From CAISIP01 sp963974265 (GTDB taxonomy: Bacteria; Pseudomonadota; Gammaproteobacteria; Burkholderiales; Burkholderiaceae_C): a stretch of 25,315 bases of DNA. The position numbers and the translations under genes are program-made. This document shows, piece after piece, positions 1 to 7,214 of this stretch. The notes under the pieces are model-generated. The model worked only from the letters and a program-made list of their open reading frames with translations, was not told where the DNA came from and did no database searches. Where the stretch lies: positions 1 through 25,315 of the forward strand of contig CAXBDR010000035.1 in assembly GCA_963974265.1 (NCBI GenBank). Reading direction: 5' to 3'. Each line of letters opens with the position of its first letter. The first letter of the stretch is position 1.

Positions 1-108
1 CAGGTCCGCAGCGAATGCGCCCATTTCCGCATAAGCCTGCTTGCCGGCTTCGACGCCGCGTTCGGCGCGTTGGCCCCGGGGTTCGACGATCAACAACAGA
101 TACGACAT
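1..108 (-). CDS. YciI-like (DGPF domain) protein, N-terminal part only
   Basis: The gene runs off the left edge, so only the first 36 residues are visible. They start MSYLLLIVEPRGQRAERG and continue with an Ala/Gly-rich helix-like stretch. The opening 'YLLLIVEP' strand is typical of YCII-related (DGPF) proteins, small dimeric alpha+beta-barrel proteins often of unknown role. The ATG at 106-108 has a good ribosome binding site (AGGAG, read on the minus strand, at 114-118). It is divergent from the sulfide operon and shares a roughly 150-base intergenic region with it. Family assignment rests on a short N-terminus and is only moderately secure; function is unknown. Confidence 0.6.
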   Translation of the reverse strand, partial: MSYLLLIVEPRGQRAERGVEAGKQAYAEMGAFAADL

Positions 109-207
109 CGTGACTCCTGCTCGGTGATCGGCCAAGTTTACGACCGCAAGCTGCGTCGGAACGAAGTTTGATCCGCGTCAACGTTCGCGCCTTGCCGTGC
201 CAGAAAA

Positions 208-253
208 TCGACAACATACCCTTTGGGGTATATACTACAGGGGGTATAGGAGA
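208..253 (+). promoter_or_regulatory. Sigma70-like promoter with CsoR-type operator and RBS
   Basis: TCGACA (208-213) and TATACT (231-236) are separated by exactly 17 bases, each matching five of six positions of the sigma70 consensus. The spacer contains the palindrome ATACCC-N4-GGGTAT (216-231), and a second GGGTAT half-site follows at 242-247. G-tract palindromes of the TACCC...GGGTA kind are known operators of CsoR/CstR-family repressors. One such repressor is encoded at the end of this operon, so autoregulation is the simplest inference. AGGAGA at 248-253 is the ribosome binding site for the ATG at 261. Confidence 0.75.
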
Positions 254-260
254 CCAAACC

Positions 261-1316
261 ATGTCTGTCATCCGTCACGTATTCGTAGTCCTGGCTTTGC
301 TGGCCACCCAGGCCGGCGCCGCCATGCCTGATCCGGCCGGTATCCGGGTCGCCACGGTGCCGGTCGGCCAGTCCGGTGCCGGGGTCGTATTCGATATCGA
401 TGGCGTGCTCGAGCCGCAGCGCCAGGCCACCGTCGCCGCCCAGGTCGGCGGCAGCGTGCTGGCCTTGCGTGTCAAGGCCGGCGACGCGGTGCGCCGCGGC
501 CAGGCGCTGGTGCGGCTGGACGACCGCGAGATGCGGGCCAACACCGCGCGCAGCGACGCCGCCGTGGTGCAGGCGCAGGCTGCGTTGCGCGATGCGCAGC
601 AAGTGCTCGAGCGCAACCGGGAATTGCGCAAGAGCGGTTTCCTCAGTGCGGCGGCGCTCGACAGCATCGAGAACCAGGTCAAGTCGGCCCAGGCCGCCGT
701 GACGCAGGCCCAGGCCGCCCGCACCCAGGCGGCGGTGACGCAGGGTTTTGCCGACCTGGTCGCACCCTTCGATGCGGTCGTGCTCGCCACCCATGTCGAG
801 GCCGGTGACCTGGCCTTGCCGGGCCGCGCGCTGCTGACTCTTTACCAGCCGGGCCTGCTGCGGGCCGTGGCCTATGTGCCGGCCTCGCGCGTGGCGGAGA
901 TGGCGGCGAGCGCCGACGTCGTCGTGGTGCTGCCCGATGGCCGCACTGTGGCGCCCACGGCACGCGAGATGCAACCCACGGCCGACCCGGTGTCGCAGAC
1001 CGTGGAATGGCGGCTGCCCCTGCCGGCCAGTGCGACCGGACTGCGGCCGGGCCAGATGGTGCGCGTGCGCGCCAGCGGCGCCACCGCAGCGACGGCCAAT
1101 GCCGCTGCGCGGCTGACGGTGCCGCGCGAGGCCATCTTGCGCCGCGGCGAACTGACCGCGGTGTATGTCGCGACCGACAAGGGTTTCATCCTGCGCGCGG
1201 TCCGGGTCGGGCCGGCGGTGGCGGACAGTGTCGAGGTGCTGGCAGGCTTGCGCAGCGGCGAACGTATCGCACGGGATCCGGTGCGCGCCGGCTTGCCGGG
1301 CGCGATCGCAGAGTGA
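261..1316 (+). CDS. RND efflux periplasmic adaptor (membrane fusion protein)
   Basis: This 351-residue protein is the periplasmic adaptor that would link the inner-membrane RND pump encoded next to an outer-membrane channel. Residues 1-20 (MSVIRHVFVVLALLATQAGA) look like a signal peptide. A lipoyl-like half-motif follows, with 'VGGSVLALRVKAGDAVRRGQ' at about 60-80. Next come an Ala/Gln-rich coiled-coil hairpin at about 90-155, the second lipoyl half ('APFDAVVLATHVEAGD') and beta-barrel and membrane-proximal domains. The start at 261 is chosen over an upstream ATG at 168 because 261 has AGGAGA seven bases upstream and begins with the signal peptide; the earlier start would place coding sequence across the promoter. 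It is the first gene of the operon, 8 bases before the pump gene. The substrate cannot be read from sequence. Confidence 0.88.
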   Translation: MSVIRHVFVVLALLATQAGAAMPDPAGIRVATVPVGQSGAGVVFDIDGVLEPQRQATVAAQVGGSVLALRVKAGDAVRRGQALVRLDDREMRANTARSDAAVVQAQAALRDAQQVLERNRELRKSGFLSAAALDSIENQVKSAQAAVTQAQAARTQAAVTQGFADLVAPFDAVVLATHVEAGDLALPGRALLTLYQPGLLRAVAYVPASRVAEMAASADVVVVLPDGRTVAPTAREMQPTADPVSQTVEWRLPLPASATGLRPGQMVRVRASGATAATANAAARLTVPREAILRRGELTAVYVATDKGFILRAVRVGPAVADSVEVLAGLRSGERIARDPVRAGLPGAIAE

Positions 1317-1324
1317 CGCCGGCC

Positions 1325-4300
1325 ATGGAATCCAGAGACACGCTCCAGACACCGCCGGTTGCGTCGCCGGCGCTGGGAGTGGCCGGGCGCCTCGCCGCGG
1401 CATTCCAGAACAACGCGATCACGCCGCTGCTGGCCCTGGTGGCCTTGTTGCTGGGCGTGTTCGCGGTGCTGGTCACGCCACGCGAGGAGGAGCCCCAGAT
1501 CAACGTCACGATGGCCAACGTGTTGATCGCCTTCCCCGGTGCCAGCAGCGCCGACGTGCAGAACATGGTGGCGCGCCCGGCCGAACAGGTGCTGGGCCAG
1601 ATCGCCGACATCGAGCACACCTATTCGGTGTCGCGTCCCGGCGTGGCGGTGCTGACGGTGCAGTTCAAGGTGGGCGTGCCGCGTACCGAGGCGCTGGTGC
1701 GGCTGTACGACGTGCTCAACGCCAACCAGGACTGGTTGCCGAGCAACCTCGGTGCCTTGCCGCCGGTGCGGCCCAAGGGCATCGACGACGTGCCGGTGCT
1801 GGGCGTGACCTTGTGGAGCCACGATGCGACGCCGGCGGTCGAGCTCGAACGGGTCGCGCACACGCTGGAGGCTGAACTCAAGCGTGTGCCGGGCGCGCGC
1901 GAGGTGCAGACCATCGGCGGGCCGGGCCGGGCCGTCAACGTCTGGCTCGATCCGGGCCGCATGCGCGAACGCGGCGTCGACCTGCTGACGCTGCAGCAAA
2001 CGCTGGCCGCGGCCAACATGGGCCTGCCCGCCGGCGCCGTCATCGAGCAGGGCAGCGGCGCCGCGCGCATGCTGACGGTGGAGACCGGAAACCTGATCGC
2101 CTCCATCGACGAGGTCGCCGACCTGGTGGTCGGCGTCAGCAACGGGCGTCCGGTCTACCTGCGCGAGGTCGCACGTGTCGAATACGGCGCCCTTACGCCG
2201 AGCCAGTATGTCTGGTTCACGCCCGGCGCGGCCGCGGGAACACCTGATGCGGCGGCTGCGACGACCACGCCGATGGCGGGTCAGTCCTACCCCGCGCTGA
2301 CGTTGACCGTGACCAAGAAGCCGGGCCAGAACGCGGTCGACGTGGCCCGCGCGGCGCGCGTGCGGCTGGACGAACTGCGCAACACGGTGATACCGGCCGG
2401 GGTGCAGACCTCGATCACCCGCGACTACGGCGAGACGGCGGCCGAGAAGGCCAACAAGCTGATCCAGAAGCTGGCCTTCGCCACCGGTTCGGTGATCCTG
2501 CTGGTGGGCCTGGCGCTGGGTCGGCGCGAGGCGGTGATCGTCGGCGTGGCGGTGATCCTGACGCTGACGGCGACCTTGTTCGCGTCCTGGGCCTGGGGTT
2601 TCACGCTGAACCGGGTGTCGCTGTTTGCGCTGATCTTCTCGATCGGCATCCTCGTCGACGACGCCATCGTCGTGGTCGAGAACATCCACCGGCACCAGCA
2701 ACTCGAGCCGGACAAGCCGCTGCTGGCCATCATCCCGGCGGCGGTCGATGAAGTCGGCGGCCCGACCATCCTGGCCACGCTGACCGTGATCGCAGCCTTG
2801 TTGCCGATGGCCTTCGTGACCGGCCTGATGGGCCCGTACATGAGCCCGATCCCGATCAACTCCAGCCTGGGCATGGCCTTGTCGCTGGCCATCGCGTTCA
2901 CCGTCACGCCCTGGCTGGCGCTGCGGCTGATGAAGGCCGGTGGGCACGGCGCTCCCGCGGATGCGCATGAAGGCGATGCACCGGCCAAACCCGGACGCTT
3001 GCAGCGCCTGTTCACCTGGCTGCTGCTGCCGATGCTGCAAAGCGCGCGCAAGCGCTGGCTGCTGGCACTGGGCATCGTGGCCGCGCTGGTGTTGTCGGTC
3101 GGCCTGGCCGTCGTGCAATGGGTCGTGCTCAAGATGCTGCCATTCGACAACAAGAGCGAGTTCCAGGTGGTGCTGGAAATGCCGGCCGGCACGCCGCTGG
3201 AGAACACTGCGGCGGTGTTGCAGGAGATGGGCATGCACCTGTCGGCGCAGCCCGAGGTACGCGACCTGCAGGCCTATGCCGGCACCGCGTCCCCGATCAC
3301 TTTCAACGGCCTGGTGCGGCAGTATTACCTGCGCGCCGACGCCGAGCAGGGCGATCTGCAGGTGAATCTGGTCGACAAGGCGCATCGCGACGAACAGAGC
3401 CATGCGATCGCGCAGCGCATGCGCCCGGCGCTCGAGGCGATCGCGCAGCGCCACGGTGCGCGCGTCAAGGTGGTCGAGGTGCCGCCCGGGCCGCCGGTGA
3501 TGTCGCCGCTGGTGGCCGAGGTCTACGGCCCGGACGAGGCCGGCCGGCAGGCGCTGGCGGCACGGGTGGTCAAGGCCTTCGGCGACACCGCGCACGTGGT
3601 GGGTATCGACAGTACGCTGCAGGTGGATGCGCCGCGCACCTTCCTGCGTGTGCAGCGCCAGCGCGCCGAGACGCTCGGCATTCCGGTGGCGGCCGTGGCG
3701 CAGACGGTGCAGGCGGCGCTGGCCGGCTCCAACACCACCTACCTGCACGACGGCCATTCCAAGTACCCGGTGCCGGTGCGCATCGGCCTGCCGCTGGAGC
3801 GCCAGGTCGGGCTGGACACGGTGCTGACGCTGCCGATGCGCGCGGCCAATGGCACGCTGGTGCCGCTGTCCGAGCTGGTGCACATCGAGCGCGGCGTCAT
3901 CGACAAGACCTTGTACACCAAGGACCTGCAGCCGTTGACCTATGTGATGGGCGACGTCGGCGAACGCCTCGCGGACGATGGCAGCCGGGTGGCCGGCTTC
4001 GTCGACTCGCCGCTGTACGGCCTGTTCGGCATCCGCAGCCGCCTGGCGGACGCGGCCCTGCCCAACACCGGGGCGCTGGGCGAATACTGGATCCGCCAGC
4101 CGGATGACCCGTACAGCGGCTATGCGATCAAGTGGGACGGCGAGTGGCAGATCACTTACGAGACCTTCCGCGACATGGGCGCGGCATATGGTGTCGGCCT
4201 GATCCTGATCTACCTGATGGTGGTGGCGCAGTTCCGCAGCTACCTGACGCCGCTGATCATCATGGCGCCGATTCCGTTGACCATCATCGGCGTGATGCCG

Positions 4301-4675
4301 GGCCATGCGCTGATGAACGCGCAATACACGGCCACATCGATGATCGGCATGATCGCGCTGGCCGGCATCATCGTGCGCAACTCCATCTTGCTGGTCGACT
4401 TCATCGAACTGGAGGTCGCGCGCGGCGTGCCGTTCCAGCAGGCGGTGGTGCGGTCGGCCGCGGTGCGGGCGCAGCCCATCGTGCTGACCGGCGTGGCCGC
4501 GATGATCGGCGCCTTCTTCATCCTGGACGACCCGATCTTCAATGGTCTGGCGGTGTCGCTGATCTTCGGCATCTTCGTGTCGACGTTGCTGACGCTGGTC
4601 GTCATCCCGGTCCTGTATTACGCCGTGTTCCGGCGTCGCATGGCAGCGCGCGCAGCCGCTGCGCCCACAGAGTAA
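1325..4675 (+). CDS. RND-family efflux transporter permease
   Basis: This 1116-residue proton-driven pump has the AcrB/hydrophobe-efflux layout: an N-terminal membrane helix (about 32-50), a large periplasmic loop opening with 'TPREEEPQINVTMANVLIAFPGAS', a helix block, a second loop, and a final helix block near 950-1100. The relay motif 'GILVDDAIVVVENIHRHQQ' carries Asp445 and Asp446, equivalent to the paired aspartates of TM4 in AcrB. 'GIIVRNSILLVDFIELE' is the matching C-terminal half motif. The ATG at 1325 is chosen because it lies 8 bases after the adaptor stop and just before the first membrane helix; the open frame extends upstream only as an overlap with the adaptor gene. No outer-membrane factor is encoded in the window. 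Its place in a sulfide-oxidation operon suggests a sulfur-related or stress-related substrate, which is inference. Confidence 0.92.
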   Translation: MESRDTLQTPPVASPALGVAGRLAAAFQNNAITPLLALVALLLGVFAVLVTPREEEPQINVTMANVLIAFPGASSADVQNMVARPAEQVLGQIADIEHTYSVSRPGVAVLTVQFKVGVPRTEALVRLYDVLNANQDWLPSNLGALPPVRPKGIDDVPVLGVTLWSHDATPAVELERVAHTLEAELKRVPGAREVQTIGGPGRAVNVWLDPGRMRERGVDLLTLQQTLAAANMGLPAGAVIEQGSGAARMLTVETGNLIASIDEVADLVVGVSNGRPVYLREVARVEYGALTPSQYVWFTPGAAAGTPDAAAATTTPMAGQSYPALTLTVTKKPGQNAVDVARAARVRLDELRNTVIPAGVQTSITRDYGETAAEKANKLIQKLAFATGSVILLVGLALGRREAVIVGVAVILTLTATLFASWAWGFTLNRVSLFALIFSIGILVDDAIVVVENIHRHQQLEPDKPLLAIIPAAVDEVGGPTILATLTVIAALLPMAFVTGLMGPYMSPIPINSSLGMALSLAIAFTVTPWLALRLMKAGGHGAPADAHEGDAPAKPGRLQRLFTWLLLPMLQSARKRWLLALGIVAALVLSVGLAVVQWVVLKMLPFDNKSEFQVVLEMPAGTPLENTAAVLQEMGMHLSAQPEVRDLQAYAGTASPITFNGLVRQYYLRADAEQGDLQVNLVDKAHRDEQSHAIAQRMRPALEAIAQRHGARVKVVEVPPGPPVMSPLVAEVYGPDEAGRQALAARVVKAFGDTAHVVGIDSTLQVDAPRTFLRVQRQRAETLGIPVAAVAQTVQAALAGSNTTYLHDGHSKYPVPVRIGLPLERQVGLDTVLTLPMRAANGTLVPLSELVHIERGVIDKTLYTKDLQPLTYVMGDVGERLADDGSRVAGFVDSPLYGLFGIRSRLADAALPNTGALGEYWIRQPDDPYSGYAIKWDGEWQITYETFRDMGAAYGVGLILIYLMVVAQFRSYLTPLIIMAPIPLTIIGVMPGHALMNAQYTATSMIGMIALAGIIVRNSILLVDFIELEVARGVPFQQAVVRSAAVRAQPIVLTGVAAMIGAFFILDDPIFNGLAVSLIFGIFVSTLLTLVVIPVLYYAVFRRRMAARAAAAPTE

Positions 4676-4695
4676 TCAACCGCAAGGAGGCAACC

Positions 4696-5973
4696 ATGGC
4701 CCACATCGTCATCATCGGAGCCGGAATCGGCGGCATGCCCGCCGCGTACGAAATGCGGGCCTTGTTGCCCAAGGAACACACGATCACCGTGGTCAACCCG
4801 GTCGACTATTTCCAGTTCACGCCGTCCAATCCGTGGGTGGCCGTGGGCTGGCGCGAACGGCCGGTGGTGACGATGCCGATCGCGCCCGCGCTGGAGAGCA
4901 AGGGCATCGCATTCAAGGCCAAGGCCGTCACGGCGATCGACGCCCCCGGCAACACCGTGACGCTGGACGGCGGCGAGACGCTGGCCTACGACTACCTGAT
5001 CATCACCACCGGCCCCAAGCTCGCCTTCGACGAGGTGCCCGGAGCCGGCCCGCATGGCGGCCACACCCATTCGGTGTGCACGGTGCCGCATGCCGAGCAG
5101 TTCTGGGCCAACTACCAGGAGTTCCTGAAAAACCCCGGCCCGGTAGCCGTGGGTGCGATGCCGGGCGCGAGCTGCTTCGGCCCGGCCTACGAGTTCGCCT
5201 TCATCCTCGACGCCGACCTGCGCAAGCGCAAGTTGCGCCACAAGGTGCCGATCACCTATGTCACCAGCGAGCCCTACATCGGCCACCTGGGCCTGGGCGG
5301 CGTCGGCGACAGCAAGTCGATGCTGGAGTCGGAACTGCGCGGCCACGACATCAAGTGGATCACCAACGCCAGGACCACCAAGGTCGAGTCCGACAAGCTG
5401 CTGGTCTCCGAGCTGGACGACAAGGGCCAGGTGCACAAGGAACACGAGGTGCCGTTCAAGCTGGCGATGATGCTGCCCGCATTCAAGGGCGTGGACCCGG
5501 TGGCCGCGGTGCCCGGCCTGTGCAATCCGCGCGGCTTCGTGATGATCGACGAGCACCAGCGTTCCAAGGCGTTCAAGAACATCTTCTCGGCCGGCGTCTG
5601 CGTGGCGATTCCGCCGGTCGAGGTCACGCCGGTGCCCACCGGTGCGCCCAAGACTGGCTACATGATCGAGACCATGGTCACGGCGATCGCGCACAACATC
5701 GCCGACGAGATCGCAGGCAAGCAGCCATCGGCCCGGGCGACCTGGAACGCGATCTGCCTGGCCGACATGGGCGACACGGGCGCCGCCTTCGTGGCCTTGC
5801 CGCAGATCCCGCCGCGCAACGTGAACTGGTTCAAGAAGGGCAAGTGGGTGCACCTGGCCAAGATCGGTTTCGAGAAATATTTCATGCGCAAGATGAAGAC
5901 CGGCAACGTCGAGCCGGTGTACGAGAAATACGTGCTCAAGGCGCTGGGCATCGTGCGCCTGGCCGACAAGTGA
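4696..5973 (+). CDS. sqr: Sulfide:quinone oxidoreductase, type I-like
   Basis: This 425-residue flavoprotein oxidises sulfide at the membrane and passes electrons to quinone, giving persulfide or polysulfide. An N-terminal FAD dinucleotide fold starts at once ('IVIIGAGIGGMPAAYEM'). The conserved 'DYFQFTPSNPWVAVGW' and 'SEPYIGHLGLGGVGDSK' blocks are characteristic of the family. Three cysteines fall where type I enzymes of the Acidithiobacillus ferrooxidans kind have their catalytic set: Cys128 ('HSVCTVPHAEQ'), Cys160 ('GASCFGPAYEF') and Cys354 ('NAICLADMGD'). An extra Cys302 lies in 'SAGVCVAIPP'. The C-terminal 'WVHLAKIGFEKYFMRKMK' is an amphipathic stretch suited to monotopic membrane binding. 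A strong AAGGAGG (4684-4690) precedes the ATG. Location between an RND pump and OsmC/CsoR genes supports sulfide detoxification rather than autotrophic growth, but does not prove it. Confidence 0.95.
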   Translation: MAHIVIIGAGIGGMPAAYEMRALLPKEHTITVVNPVDYFQFTPSNPWVAVGWRERPVVTMPIAPALESKGIAFKAKAVTAIDAPGNTVTLDGGETLAYDYLIITTGPKLAFDEVPGAGPHGGHTHSVCTVPHAEQFWANYQEFLKNPGPVAVGAMPGASCFGPAYEFAFILDADLRKRKLRHKVPITYVTSEPYIGHLGLGGVGDSKSMLESELRGHDIKWITNARTTKVESDKLLVSELDDKGQVHKEHEVPFKLAMMLPAFKGVDPVAAVPGLCNPRGFVMIDEHQRSKAFKNIFSAGVCVAIPPVEVTPVPTGAPKTGYMIETMVTAIAHNIADEIAGKQPSARATWNAICLADMGDTGAAFVALPQIPPRNVNWFKKGKWVHLAKIGFEKYFMRKMKTGNVEPVYEKYVLKALGIVRLADK

Positions 5974-6022
5974 ACCACCGGCATATCGTTTTTTTTCAAC
6001 CAAGCTCCCAAGGAGGTATTCC

Positions 6023-6244
6023 ATGACCGTCGAACGCTACATCCGCATCTTTGCCGGACTATTCATCCTGATTTCTCTGGCGCTGGGCGTCGAAGGCAGT
6101 CCGGTTTTCGTCAGCCCATGGTGGCTGGCATTCACCGCCTTTGTCGGCGCCAACCTGTTCCAGTTCGGGTTCACCAACGTCTGCCCGCTGGGCTTCATCC
6201 TGAAGAAACTCGGCGTGCCGGAAAAAGCCCCGGGCCGGGCCTGA
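6023..6244 (+). CDS. YgaP-like transmembrane protein (DUF2892)
   Basis: This 73-residue protein has two hydrophobic helices (about 8-22 and 33-50) followed by 'GFTNVCPLGFILKKLGV', the hallmark of the DUF2892/YgaP membrane domain. In YgaP this domain is fused to a rhodanese sulfurtransferase; here it stands alone. Cys54 in the CP motif could carry sulfur at the membrane surface, which is inference from the family. AGGAGG (6011-6016) is an excellent ribosome binding site six bases before the ATG. The 49-base gap from sqr includes a run of eight T residues (5989-5996) with no hairpin before it, so it is not a convincing terminator. Genes of this family commonly accompany sulfide oxidation and CsoR-type regulators. 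Confidence 0.88.
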   Translation: MTVERYIRIFAGLFILISLALGVEGSPVFVSPWWLAFTAFVGANLFQFGFTNVCPLGFILKKLGVPEKAPGRA

Positions 6245-6247
6245 GCC

Positions 6248-6694
6248 ATGGCCGGCGGAAAAGAGTCCGTGCACCTGGTCCAGCGCCAGGACTACCAGTT
6301 CACGATGCAGTTCGGTGGCGCGGCGCCCGATTGGCTGGCGGACGAACCGCCGCCGCTGGGCAAGGGCGAGGGTCCTTCGCCGGTGCAGTTGTTGTCGGCC
6401 GCTGTTGGCACTTGCCTGAGCGATTCCTTGTTGTTTGCGCTGCGCAAGTACAAGCAGTCGCCCGAACCGATCCGCTGCGAGGTGATGGCCGAGGTCGGCC
6501 GCAATCCGGAGAACCGGCTGCGTGTGCTGGGCATGCAGGTGACGCTGACGCTTGGCGTCGCGGCCGCCGGATTGCAGCACCTGGACCGGGCGCTCGACCA
6601 GTTCGAGGCCTTCTGTACCGTGACCCAGAGCGTGGGCGGCGGCATTCCGATCACGGTCCGGGTGCTCGACGCGCACGGTACCGTCGTCAAGTGA
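6248..6694 (+). CDS. OsmC/Ohr-family thiol protein
   Basis: This 148-residue protein of the OsmC fold has two family cysteines, Cys56 in 'AAVGTCLSDSLLFALRKYK' and Cys123 in 'FEAFCTVTQSVGGGIPI'. In OsmC and Ohr these cysteines reduce organic hydroperoxides; OsmC-like proteins in sulfur clusters have also been linked to thiol and persulfide chemistry. The conserved 'GPSPVQLLSAAVGTC' helix start is present. It begins 3 bases after the DUF2892 stop with no clear ribosome binding site of its own, so translational coupling is likely. A peroxidase role is possible, but the neighbours favour handling of protein or low-molecular-weight persulfides. Exact substrate is unknown. Confidence 0.88.
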   Translation: MAGGKESVHLVQRQDYQFTMQFGGAAPDWLADEPPPLGKGEGPSPVQLLSAAVGTCLSDSLLFALRKYKQSPEPIRCEVMAEVGRNPENRLRVLGMQVTLTLGVAAAGLQHLDRALDQFEAFCTVTQSVGGGIPITVRVLDAHGTVVK

Positions 6695-6746
6695 CCAGAT
6701 AATGGCGCGTTCGAACCTCGACAGCCGCGCTGCGGCCTCATGCGCC

Positions 6747-7037
6747 ATGACCATTCTCAGCGACCAGAAAACGCGCACCGACCTGCTGCACCGCCTCAAA
6801 CGGGCCGAAGGCCAGTTGCGCGGGGTGCAACGCATGATCGAGGAGGGCGACGACTGCCTCGCTATCGCCGGGCAGATGTCGGCGGTGCGCAAGGCGCTGG
6901 ACAGCGCCTATGTGCGCATGACCGTGTGTTTCATCGAGCAGGAACTCGGCGAGCGCCTGGGCGACAAGGCCGGCGCCTCCGACGACCTGGCCCACATGAT
7001 GGCCCACATGGAGGCGATGCTGGGCAAGCTGCGCTGA
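6747..7037 (+). CDS. CsoR/FrmR-family repressor with atypical cysteine spacing
   Basis: This all-helical DNA-binding repressor (DUF156 family) has 96 residues from this start. The family signature 'LLHRLKRAEGQLRGVQRMIEEGDDC' leads to Cys37, the conserved first sensor cysteine. Copper-sensing CsoR has His and Cys 25 and 29 residues further on, and persulfide-sensing CstR has Cys at +29. Here those positions are Phe62 and Glu66, and the only other cysteine is Cys61 at +24 ('YVRMTVCFIEQEL'). A canonical copper site is therefore absent. The last gene of the operon, it probably represses the promoter at 208-236, where a CsoR-type operator is visible. An in-frame ATG at 6702 would add 15 residues; neither start has a strong ribosome binding site, and 6747 fits the usual family length. 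Confidence 0.88.
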   Translation: MTILSDQKTRTDLLHRLKRAEGQLRGVQRMIEEGDDCLAIAGQMSAVRKALDSAYVRMTVCFIEQELGERLGDKAGASDDLAHMMAHMEAMLGKLR

Positions 7038-7039
7038 GG

Positions 7040-7106
7040 TGAAAGACGCCCCCCGTCTGTCCGGCTTCACTGCGTGTAAGCCGGCCGAACCCTCCACTGG
7101 GGGGCC
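7040..7106. repeat. Dispersed palindromic repeat, copy 1
   Basis: Bases 7040-7088 match 25256-25304 at 47 of 49 positions. The inner palindrome is CCGGCTT (7061-7067) with AAGCCGG (7078-7084). An outer pair, GCCCCCC (7048-7054) and GGGGGGC (7099-7105), occurs only in this copy. It begins 2 bases after the csoR-like stop codon. It could act as a terminator or RNA-stabilising hairpin, although no T-tract follows. Confidence 0.8.
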
Positions 7107-7144
7107 CGGGCGGCCTGCGGACTTGCCATGCCGCGGGGCCGGAC

Positions 7145-7184
7145 AGTTTGCGCGAAAACAAACTATCGCTTCTTAAACTATGAT
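7145..7184 (+). promoter_or_regulatory. Candidate operator/promoter of the ArsR-family gene
   Basis: The palindrome AGTTTG-N8-CAAACT spans 7145-7164. AAACTAT occurs at 7160-7166 and again at 7175-7181, 15 bases apart. TATGAT (7179-7184) is a plausible -10 element, but no convincing -35 lies 16-18 bases upstream. Such AT-rich sequence is unusual in this GC-rich window and lies directly before the repressor gene, so autoregulation is a reasonable inference. GGGAGA at 7201-7206 is the ribosome binding site. Confidence 0.5.
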
Positions 7185-7214
7185 GGCGCCTCCTCGAACC
7201 GGGAGAAACGCCCC

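Noticed and set aside
872..4324. A 1150-codon open frame antisense to the RND pump
   Set aside because: It is His/Arg/Gln-rich with no recognisable domain and mirrors the strong third-position GC of the pump gene; a high-GC shadow frame.
5989..5996. T8 run after sqr as a rho-independent terminator
   Set aside because: No GC-rich hairpin lies directly before it, and the next gene has a strong ribosome binding site and belongs to the same functional set.
6747..7037. A copper-sensing CsoR controlling a copper-export RND pump
   Set aside because: The His and Cys of the Cu(I) site are missing, the pump lacks visible CusA-like features, and the operon contains sqr rather than copper genes.
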